DNA of 8,826 bases, from positions 1 to 8,826 of the forward strand of contig JBOHCT010000182.1 of the NCBI GenBank assembly GCA_050699055.1, written 5' to 3'. The DNA is from JBOHCT01 sp050699055. Its GTDB lineage: Bacteria; Actinomycetota; Actinomycetes; Streptosporangiales; JBOHCT01. This document shows positions 1 through 5,400 of the stretch, piece by piece. Each line of letters begins with the position of its first letter. Within the stretch, counting starts at the first letter, position 1. Under the pieces are notes generated by a model, which made no database searches, was not told the origin of the DNA, and saw nothing but the letters and a program-made list of their open reading frames with translations. Both the position numbers and the translations under genes were made by a program.

Positions 1-2
1 CG

Positions 3-566
3 GCGGGCCCGGTCGCGCGCGTGTTCATCCTCGGGGGCCCGGGGGCCGCCGACCCGGCTCAGCTGGCGAGGGCGCTCGTGGCGTTCGCGCCCGGCCTCGT
101 CGGATTCGGCCTCGTGGCGCACCTGGGCCGTGCCCTGTACGCGGTCGGGCAGGGCAGGTGGGCGGCGGGCTCCACGGTCGCGGGCTGGGCAGGCGTGGCA
201 GCGGCCGACATCCTGCTCGTCCGCCTCGCACCTGGCGACTGGGTCGTCGCGGCCCTTGGGCTCGGCAACACGCTCGGCATGACGCTGGCGGGCGCGCTGC
301 TGATCGCGTCGATGGCGCGGGCACGAGGACGCCGGGCGCTCGGGGGCGTGGTTCGGGCGGTCGTAGCCGGTGTTCTCGGCGGGCTCTGCGGGTACGCGGC
401 GGGGGCCGGGGTCTCCATGGCGATCGGGCCGGTCGCGCTGTGGGGAAGCGTGGGGTCGGCCGCGGCCACCGGTCTCGCGGCCCTGACCGCTTTCGCGGTG
501 GTGGCTTTCGCGCTCGACCGTCACGACCTGTGGGCCGTGGTGAGAAGAAGGGCCTCCGATGGGTGA
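3..566 (+). CDS. MurJ/MviN-like lipid flippase, C-terminal part (5' end outside window)
   Basis: The frame is open from the first complete codon with no upstream stop, so this is the C-terminal part (about 187 residues) of a larger protein. The GTG at 21 is only an internal valine. The residues are mostly hydrophobic and form about five membrane segments joined by short Arg-rich loops. The stretch with FAPGLVGFGLVAHLGRALYA followed by GQGRW resembles the region of MurJ/MviN (MVF/MOP superfamily) where a 'Gl.g..l...l.ralyA.g' pattern precedes later helices. Family members flip lipid-linked precursors such as lipid II across the plasma membrane; substrate cannot be read here. The stop overlaps the start of the next gene by 8 bases, implying translational coupling with a glycosyltransferase and an envelope-glycan role. 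It could be the main MurJ or an accessory polysaccharide exporter; the missing N-terminus prevents a choice. Confidence 0.72.
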   Translation, partial: AGPVARVFILGGPGAADPAQLARALVAFAPGLVGFGLVAHLGRALYAVGQGRWAAGSTVAGWAGVAAADILLVRLAPGDWVVAALGLGNTLGMTLAGALLIASMARARGRRALGGVVRAVVAGVLGGLCGYAAGAGVSMAIGPVALWGSVGSAAATGLAALTAFAVVAFALDRHDLWAVVRRRASDG

Positions 567-1680
567 GCGCGATCGACTCCATGTGGCGTTCGTGCTCGGC
601 ACGAGTACCGGCGGAGTGGGCCGTCACGTGTGCTCGCTCGTACGCGGCCTTGTGGGCCGCGGGGCCAGCGTCGCGGTGCTCGGGCCGGCGGAGACCGAAG
701 AGGCCTTCGGCTTCGCCGCGGCGGGCGCGCGATTCGCTCCAATGGAGATGGGGAAGCGTCCCCGCCCGCTGCGGGACACGCGCGCGCTCGTCCACCTGCG
801 CCGACTGCTGGGGCGCACCGACGTCGTCCACGCGCACGGGATGCGTGCCGCCGGGCTCGCCGCGCTCGCGCTGGCTGGTACGCGTCGCGCAATCCCGCTC
901 GTGGTCACCCTGCACAATGCTCCTCCAGGTGGAGGCGCGTCGGGCGCCGCCTATGCCCTGCTGGAACGTGTCGTGATCGCGCGGGCGGACGCCGTGTTGT
1001 GTGTGTCTGCCGACCTAGTGGCGCGGGCACATGCCCGCGGTGCGCGCGTCGCCGCGCGGGCGCTCGTGCTCGCCCCGCCGCCGCGGCCCATGAGTCGGGA
1101 CGAGGCGGCGGTGCGCGCGGAACTGGACATCCGGGGGCGGCCGCTCGTGCTCGCCGTGGGCCGGCTCGCGGCGCAGAAGGACTACCCGACCCTGCTCGAC
1201 GCCGCCGCGCGCTGGGCGACCCGTGCGCCCCCTCCCCTCGTCGCTGTCGTGGGAGACGGCCCGCTGGGGAAGTCGCTCGCGTCCAGGATCCGCGCGGAGA
1301 GCCTCCCCGTGCGGCTGTTGGGGTCCCGCGACGACGTTCCTGACCTGCTGGCCGCGGCGGACGTGGTCGCGATCTCGAGCCTGTGGGAGGGGCCGTCCAT
1401 GGTCGCGCAGGAGGCCCTGCGTGCGGGATGCCCGGTCGTGGCCACCCGCGTCGGCGGGGTGCCGGAGACGGTCGGAGACGCGGCGCTGCTCGTCCCGCCG
1501 GGCGACGCCGCGGCGCTGGCCGACGCGGTCGCCCGCGTCCTGGACGACGGGGACCTACGGAGCCGGCTCGCGTCGGCGGCGCGCGAACGCGTGTCCACCC
1601 TGCCCGACGAGGACGCTGTACTCGACCAGGTGACTGGGATCTACCGCGATCTCACGACTGGCCACGCCTCACGTGCGTGA
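559..1680 (+). CDS. Family 4 glycosyltransferase (GT-B fold)
   Basis: A 373-residue protein, normal length for the GT4 family, which transfers sugars from nucleotide-activated donors with retention. The N-terminal Rossmann domain has the glycine-rich acceptor loop GGVGRHV (residues 18-24) and VHAHG (90-94). The C-terminal domain carries VGRLAAQKD (200-208), GDGP (232-235), LLGSRDDV (253-260) and the donor-binding EX7E motif with E277 and E285 in LWEGPSMVAQEALRAG. No signal peptide or membrane segment is visible, so it is cytoplasmic or membrane-associated. The ATG at 559 lies inside the last codons of the flippase gene (8-base overlap), the expected arrangement for a coupled operon. A role in a lipid-linked envelope glycan handled by the upstream flippase is inferred; donor and acceptor are unknown. 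All diagnostic motifs are present and it looks functional. Confidence 0.9.
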   Translation: MGERDRLHVAFVLGTSTGGVGRHVCSLVRGLVGRGASVAVLGPAETEEAFGFAAAGARFAPMEMGKRPRPLRDTRALVHLRRLLGRTDVVHAHGMRAAGLAALALAGTRRAIPLVVTLHNAPPGGGASGAAYALLERVVIARADAVLCVSADLVARAHARGARVAARALVLAPPPRPMSRDEAAVRAELDIRGRPLVLAVGRLAAQKDYPTLLDAAARWATRAPPPLVAVVGDGPLGKSLASRIRAESLPVRLLGSRDDVPDLLAAADVVAISSLWEGPSMVAQEALRAGCPVVATRVGGVPETVGDAALLVPPGDAAALADAVARVLDDGDLRSRLASAARERVSTLPDEDAVLDQVTGIYRDLTTGHASRA

Positions 1681-2044
1681 CCGTGGGACAGCACGTCACC
1701 AGGCAGTGGTGGGGGTCACGCGACGTGCCGCTCGCCCGAGGTCCCGCGACCAGGCCCCGTCGTACGGCCCTTCTCGGGCAGGCCCGCGGCCCAGTGGGCG
1801 GGTTGCCGAACGCCGGCGCCGCGTGCGCGCGGACATGAGGAACACGGTGCCAGGAAGAAACCGTGACGGCGGCCGGCGGTGAAGTCATCGAAGACCAGGC
1901 GGGGTGACTGATTCACTCAGGGGGTCCGGCGGGCCGGTAGCGGGCTTTGATGTGGAAGCGTTCGCCCTGGGGCCGAGGATGCTCAGGAGCTCCACCGGCC
2001 GCGCGTCGGCGTTGCCGACCCAGTGTGGGAGGTGGGTGGTCACG
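1681..2044. other. Intergenic stretch without a recognisable intact gene
   Basis: These 364 bases lie between the glycosyltransferase stop and the oxidoreductase start. Open frames exist on both strands but give Arg/Pro/Gly-rich translations with no family signature, as expected by chance in GC-rich DNA. A 6-base inverted repeat, ACGTGC at 1671-1676 and GCACGT at 1691-1696, surrounds the glycosyltransferase stop but has no T-tract, so I do not call a terminator. The right third may hold a decayed minus-strand gene tail, listed separately. No tRNA, insertion sequence or convincing promoter was seen. Confidence 0.6.
1913..2043 (-). pseudogene. Possible cupin-like gene tail (decayed)
   Basis: Read on the minus strand from 2043, one frame gives THLPHWVGNADARPVELL then SILGP, which resembles the second conserved part of small cupins (a metal-ligand His followed by '.vgN.gdepv.ll.i'). 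A one-base frame change near 1970 then gives GERFHIKARYRPAGPPE and a stop at 1913-1915. The N-terminal cupin half would have to lie inside the oxidoreductase pseudogene and is absent. The match is by eye and short. The ribosome binding site of the next gene lies within it, so it may be chance. Confidence 0.22.
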
Positions 2045-2737
2045 ATGACTCAACAATCCCAGCTCGGCAGTGGTGGCCGGTATGACGTGGTGATCGTCGG
2101 TGGCGGCCCGGCGGGCTTGAGCGCGGCGCTCATGCTGGGCGTGCTCGACCGTCGGTGCTGGTGATCGACAGTGGTCAGCCCCGCAACGCGCCAGCGGCGC
2201 ATACGCATGGCTTCCTCTCCCGTGACGGCGTCCCGCCCGGTCACCTGCTGGAGGCGGGACGGCAGGAAGTGGCCGGCTACGGGGGTGAGGTCCACGCCGG
2301 CCGAGCGCGGTCGTGGCCGGCGAGGTCCCCGTTCTGGAGATCACCGAGGACCGCCTCACCGGTGTCCACCTGCGCACCGGCGAACTGATCCCGCTGCGGG
2401 CGCTGGCCGTGGCACCCGCGCCTTCCCGTACGCGGCGGTCCTGGGCTCGCTCGGGCTGGAACCCACCCCGCACCCGAGCGGGCTCGGTGCCTACATCGCC
2501 GCCGACACGACCGGTCTCACCCCGGTGCCGGAAGTGTGGGTCGCGGGCAACCTCGCCGACCCCGCCGCGAACGTGCTCGCGGCGGCCACCTCCGGCTCAG
2601 GCGCCGCGGGAGCGATCGACGCCGACCTCCTCGCCGAGGACACCCGCCGCGCGGTGCAGGCCCGCACGATCTTCTCAGCCGAATCGGAAGCCCGCGTCTG
2701 CGCACAGGTCATGGGCGACCGGCGCCACGGCCTGTGA
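2045..2737 (+). pseudogene. Thioredoxin-reductase-like NAD(P)/FAD oxidoreductase, multiply disrupted
   Basis: The start ATG at 2045 has GGAGGTG at 2028-2034. The N-terminus carries the FAD-binding motif YDVVIVGGGPAGLSAALMLG. The frame then meets a stop at 2162-2164. Restoring one C after 2140 gives LGRARPSVLVIDSGQPRN and continues through HTHGFLSRDG to about 2305. There the sequence jumps to GEVPVLEITEDRLTGV in another frame, from the late part of the protein. Family members have roughly 100 further residues at this point (NADPH-binding domain and usually a CxxC pair); these are deleted. A second lost C near 2408 (CCC where CCCC would restore frame) leads into AFPYAAVLGSLGLEP, the FAD-closing segment VPEVWVAGNL and EDTRRAV. 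About 230 codon equivalents remain against roughly 300 or more. It ends 33 bases before the methyltransferase, suggesting a former operon. Without the NADPH domain it cannot work even if both frameshifts are sequencing errors. Confidence 0.88.
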
Positions 2738-2770
2738 CCACGCCCGCCGCCCACCACCAAGGAGAGGACA

Positions 2771-3373
2771 ATGGACGCTCAGTTCTGGGATGAGAGGTAT
2801 CGCAGCCGCAACCAGGTTTTCAGCGGCGCACCCAACGGAGTGCTCGTCACCGAGGCCACCGACCTGCCGCCAGGGCAAGGACTTGACGTGGGATGCGGTG
2901 AAGGCGCCGACGCATGCTGGCTGGCCCGACACGGCTGGCAGGTCACCGCGGTCGACATCTCCCGGACCGCTCTGCAACGCGCCGCCGCCGCAGCCACGGA
3001 CATCACGGGCCGCGTGGCGTGGACACGCGCCGACCTGACCATCACGCCACCCCCAGCCGGCGCGTTCGACCTGGTGTCCGCCCAATACTTCCCGCTCCCG
3101 CACCAGCCGGACCACACTGCGCTCCGCGGCCTGCTGGACGCCGTCGCACCCGGCGGCACCCTGCTCATCGCCAGCCACGACCTCGCCGACCTGTCCCCAC
3201 ACCAGGAGCACGGCTTCGACCCCAGCGACTACTACCAGCCCGACGACATCGCCAGGCTCCTCGACCACAACTGGACCGTCCTGATCAACGAGACCCGCCC
3301 ACGAACCGCTCCCGCGCCCGCTGGCAAACAACACACCCACGACACCGTCCTGCGAGCGCAACGGCTGCGGTAA
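2771..3373 (+). CDS. Class I SAM-dependent methyltransferase
   Basis: A 200-residue protein with a strong ribosome binding site (AAGGAGAGG, 2759-2767) just before ATG 2771. The N-terminal FWDERYRSRNQVFSGAPN resembles the opening helix of small TehB/thiopurine-type methyltransferases. Motif I, LDVGCGEGAD (38-47), binds S-adenosylmethionine; the acidic residue ending strand 2 is D62 in AVDIS; RADLT (86-90) and FDLVSAQYFPLP (99-110) follow as motifs II and III, and LLDAVAPGGTLLIASHD is the post-motif strand. The length is normal and no lesion is seen. It lies directly downstream of the broken FAD oxidoreductase, an adjacency I associate with actinobacterial redox/methyltransferase gene pairs. 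The methyl acceptor cannot be deduced; small-molecule or metalloid detoxification is a guess from family resemblance. Codons end strongly in G/C, as in neighbouring genes. Confidence 0.88.
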   Translation: MDAQFWDERYRSRNQVFSGAPNGVLVTEATDLPPGQGLDVGCGEGADACWLARHGWQVTAVDISRTALQRAAAAATDITGRVAWTRADLTITPPPAGAFDLVSAQYFPLPHQPDHTALRGLLDAVAPGGTLLIASHDLADLSPHQEHGFDPSDYYQPDDIARLLDHNWTVLINETRPRTAPAPAGKQHTHDTVLRAQRLR

Positions 3374-3535
3374 ACCGGCGCCCCACGACACCGGCCCGGG
3401 GATCAATGGAACCGTGGTTCGCGCGTACTCAGGCGATGACCACGCCATCTGCCGTAGCTGTGTGTGATGGCGGTGACGGTGGGCCACTCGCAGAGATGAG
3501 TTTAGTTCTGAGAGACCACGGACCCTCGTCGGGCC

Positions 3536-3729
3536 GTGTCCGGTTTGCGCTGCTCGACCGCGTAGCAGGAACTCCAGAGCCAGCTCGATGCGCTGGAGGA
3601 GGCCGGATGTGACCCGATCACCGGCCCCCTCCAAGGCGTGTACGACCTGTCTGGCACGGCGCCGCCCTGTTCGCCTTCTTCGCCGGCATGGCCGAGTCCG
3701 AGCGCGAGGAGGCCGAGCCCACGGCCTGA
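3536..3729 (+). pseudogene. Serine recombinase (resolvase/invertase) fossil
   Basis: Two pieces of a resolvase-type catalytic domain remain. The first, in the frame of 3536, reads GLRCSTA, an in-frame TAG at 3563-3565, then QELQSQLDALEEAGCDPI. This matches the resolvase N-terminus 'GYARVSTxxQ.l..QldaL..aGc..i', in which the Ser of the RVST motif is the nucleophile. The second piece, in another frame from about 3661, reads ALFAFFAGMAESERE and stops at 3727-3729, matching 'lf.ifaa.AE.ERe', which precedes the long E helix. The middle of the catalytic domain and the DNA-binding C-terminus are missing. Internal stop, frame change and deletion make it certainly non-functional. It suggests that a transposon or phage-like element once occupied this gap. 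Confidence 0.75.
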
Positions 3730-3790
3730 GCATCACTCATAGCTACTTTGCGGCTGGTGTCTGAGCTAGGACTCCGGGCGGCCGACCAGG

Positions 3791-3796
3791 TATGCT
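3791..3796 (+). promoter_or_regulatory. Probable -10 element for the riboswitch-terC transcript
   Basis: TATGCT fits the actinobacterial TANNNT -10 pattern. It would place the transcription start at about 3802-3804, immediately before the first paired base of the aptamer, which is where riboswitch leaders usually begin. No good -35 hexamer is visible at 16-18 bases upstream. Confidence 0.45.
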
Positions 3797-3803
3797 TCGA
3801 AAA

Positions 3804-3894
3804 AGGAGGGGAGTATCCCTCGCGGCGGCGTCGCCATCGCGGTCGACAGACTCGGCGTCCCGGGCCCGCGCTTGCGGGCTGGAGAGACCTCCGG
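3804..3894 (+). ncRNA. yybP-ykoY manganese riboswitch aptamer
   Basis: The leader contains both conserved halves of this class: AGGAGGGGAGTA at 3804-3815 and TGGAGAGACCT at 3880-3890. The closing stem P1 pairs GGAGG (3805-3809) perfectly with CCTCC (3888-3892). Between them are GC-rich helices, including the hairpin CCCGC-GCTT-GCGGG at 3865-3878. This class senses Mn2+ and lies upstream of TerC/Alx-type or other manganese exporter genes; here it is followed by terC at 3924. The 3' strand of P1 is also the 5' strand of the terminator, so aptamer and terminator exclude each other. This predicts that Mn2+ turns expression on. The class assignment comes from recognised motifs and gene context, not a covariance search. 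Confidence 0.88.
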
Positions 3895-3922
3895 CAAGGT
3901 CCGAGACCACCGGAGGTTTTTT
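3887..3922 (+). terminator. Intrinsic terminator, expression platform of the riboswitch
   Basis: ACCTCCGG (3887-3894) pairs perfectly with CCGGAGGT (3910-3917), an 8-bp stem. The loop contains a further GGTC/GACC 4-bp stem with a CGA tip. The hairpin runs into six T residues (3917-3922). Its right arm contains GGAGG (3912-3916), the ribosome binding site for the GTG at 3924, so the hairpin would block both elongation and ribosome access. Bases 3888-3892 are shared with aptamer stem P1. Confidence 0.88.
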
Positions 3923-3923
3923 C

Positions 3924-4919
3924 GTGGACGTACCCCTGTGGCTGTGGTTCGCCATCATCGCCGGTTTCGGCATCCTCATCGGCGTCGATCTCGCCGCCCA
4001 CGACCGCTCGCACCCTCCGACGATGCGGAGCGCTGCCATCGCGGTCGCAGCGTACGCCAGTCTCGCCGTGGCGTTCGGGTTCGGGGTCCTCCTGACGTCA
4101 GGCGGGGAGCAGGCCGGTGCGTTCCTCGGCGGCTACCTCACCGAGTACAGCCTTTCCGTCGACAACCTGTTCGTGTTCGCGATCATCATGACGCGCTTCG
4201 CGGTTCCCCGTGAGGTTCAACACTACGTCCTGCTGATCGGGATCGTGCTGGCCCTCATCCTGCGCGGCGCCTTCATCGCGGCGGGATCGGCGGTGATCGG
4301 CCACTTCGAGGCCGTGTTCTACCTCTTCGGCGCGCTCCTGCTGTACACGGCGGTCCAGCTGGTCCGGCACCGCGACAACAAGGGAGACTTCAAGGAGAAC
4401 CGTGTCCTGCGCTGGACGAGGAGGGTCGTCCCCACCACGCGCGACTACCAGGGCACCCGGATCACAGCGGTCGTGGACGGTCGCCGGCTCGCCACCCCGC
4501 TGCTCGTCGTGATGGTGGCCATCGGCACGACGGACGTCATGTTCGCCCTCGACTCGATCCCGGCGATCTTCGGGCTCACCACGGAGCCGTACCTCGTCTT
4601 CACCGCCAACGCATTCGCGCTGCTCGGCCTGCGCCAGCTGTACGTGCTGCTGGGCGGTCTGCTGGACCGACTCGTCTACCTGACACCCGGGCTCGCCGTC
4701 ATCCTCGCCTTCATCGGGGTGAAGCTCATCCTGGAAGCGATGCACGGCGGCGGGGTCGCGTGGGCCCCCGAGGTGCCGATCTGGCTGTCGCTGACCGTCA
4801 TCGTGGTGACCCTGGTGGTGGCGACCGCGGCGAGCTTGCTGAAGTCCTGTCGCGGGCGCCGCGTCGAGAAGGCGGCGGACGAGCGGCGAGAGGTCGAGGA
4901 GCGGTCCTCTCGGACCTGA
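3924..4919 (+). CDS. TerC/Alx-family integral membrane protein, probable Mn2+ exporter
   Basis: I choose GTG 3924 (331 residues) because GGAGG at 3912-3916 lies 7 bases upstream and the first helix begins at once (PLWLWFAIIAGFGILIGVDL). The frame is open upstream to ATG 3792, but that would translate the riboswitch. The protein has about eight or nine membrane segments. TerC hallmarks are EYSLSVDNLFVFAIIM (74-89, with D80) and TTDVMFALDSIPAIFG (202-217, with D204 and D210), acidic residues within membrane helices thought to contact metal. A charged cytoplasmic loop lies around 146-185 and an Arg/Glu-rich tail at 308-331. Alx of E. coli and related Bacillus proteins are implicated in manganese export, and the yybP-ykoY leader supports that role. 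The family name comes from tellurite resistance, which is not implied here. No lesions are visible. Confidence 0.92.
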   Translation: MDVPLWLWFAIIAGFGILIGVDLAAHDRSHPPTMRSAAIAVAAYASLAVAFGFGVLLTSGGEQAGAFLGGYLTEYSLSVDNLFVFAIIMTRFAVPREVQHYVLLIGIVLALILRGAFIAAGSAVIGHFEAVFYLFGALLLYTAVQLVRHRDNKGDFKENRVLRWTRRVVPTTRDYQGTRITAVVDGRRLATPLLVVMVAIGTTDVMFALDSIPAIFGLTTEPYLVFTANAFALLGLRQLYVLLGGLLDRLVYLTPGLAVILAFIGVKLILEAMHGGGVAWAPEVPIWLSLTVIVVTLVVATAASLLKSCRGRRVEKAADERREVEERSSRT

Positions 4920-4942
4920 ACCCGGTGGCGCGCGCCGGCTCG

Positions 4943-4948
4943 TAGCCT
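4943..4948 (+). promoter_or_regulatory. Candidate -10 element of a leaderless promoter
   Basis: TAGCCT matches TANNNT and is followed by 7 bases and then ATG 4955, the spacing typical of leaderless actinobacterial genes. No Shine-Dalgarno sequence precedes the ATG, which supports this reading. The -35 region is weak. Confidence 0.4.
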
Positions 4949-4954
4949 TCCGTC

Positions 4955-5263
4955 ATGGTCATGGTGCGGGACGCGGCGGTCGAGGACGCGGACGCGGTCG
5001 GCCGAGTACACGTCCGAGGGTGGCAGGCCGGCTACCGGGGACTGATGCCGGATGCGTACCTCGACGGCTTGCGGACGGGGGAGTGTGCCGAGACGTGGCG
5101 GCGCAGGTTGGGCGCACCGCGCGAGCGCCGGGTCGTGCTCGTGGCCGAATGTGAGCGGTCCGTAGTAGGCCTGGCCGACGGGGGACCGGCTCGTGAGCTG
5201 AGCGGCCCGGGCGTGGAACGTGGGGACCTGGGTACTCTCGTTCTTCCGCCGCGCGACGCGTAG
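4955..5263 (+). CDS. Truncated GNAT N-acetyltransferase (N-terminal half only)
   Basis: The 102 residues begin like many actinobacterial GNAT proteins: VRDAAVEDADAVGRVHVRGWQ, then YRGLMPDAYLDGL, WRRRL, and the strand VVLVAECERSVVGLA. The beta-4 strand RGDLGTLVLPP appears at the end, but a TAG stop at 5261-5263 follows almost at once. Whole GNAT enzymes are about 150-180 residues and need motif A (R/Q-x-x-G-x-G/A), which binds the acetyl-CoA pyrophosphate just after beta-4. That motif and everything after it are absent, and I found no continuation in the other two frames down to 5400. It is therefore probably an inactive remnant created by a 3' deletion or rearrangement rather than by one frameshift. 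Alternative starts are ATG 4955 and ATG 4961; the former has no ribosome binding site and may be leaderless. The substrate is unknown. Confidence 0.7.
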   Translation: MVMVRDAAVEDADAVGRVHVRGWQAGYRGLMPDAYLDGLRTGECAETWRRRLGAPRERRVVLVAECERSVVGLADGGPARELSGPGVERGDLGTLVLPPRDA

Positions 5264-5400
5264 ATCGGTTACCGCCCCGGGCGTAGGAGCCGTACGGCCA
5301 CGGGCGCACGCTCGCGGTCGGCATTGTCGTTCCTCGACCGACGCGCCGCGTGGGGTCGCGCCCGTAGCGTCCTTGTCGACCCGATTGATAGGAGAGAGGG

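Noticed and set aside
25..915. Minus-strand 296-codon open frame opposite the flippase and glycosyltransferase
   Set aside because: The Arg/Pro-rich translation crosses two well-supported plus-strand genes; shadow frame.
1904..1925. Short inverted repeats around GTGACTGATTCAC and CTGATTCACTCAG as an operator
   Set aside because: The arms are only 4 bp, overlap each other, and are not placed at a recognisable promoter.
2675..3736. Minus-strand 353-codon open frame
   Set aside because: It lies opposite the methyltransferase and resolvase fossil, has no family signature, and is explained by the high-GC antisense shadow effect.
4098..4745. Minus-strand 215-codon open frame opposite terC
   Set aside because: The Asp/Glu/Arg/Gln-rich translation mirrors the hydrophobic codons of terC; there is no ribosome binding site or motif.
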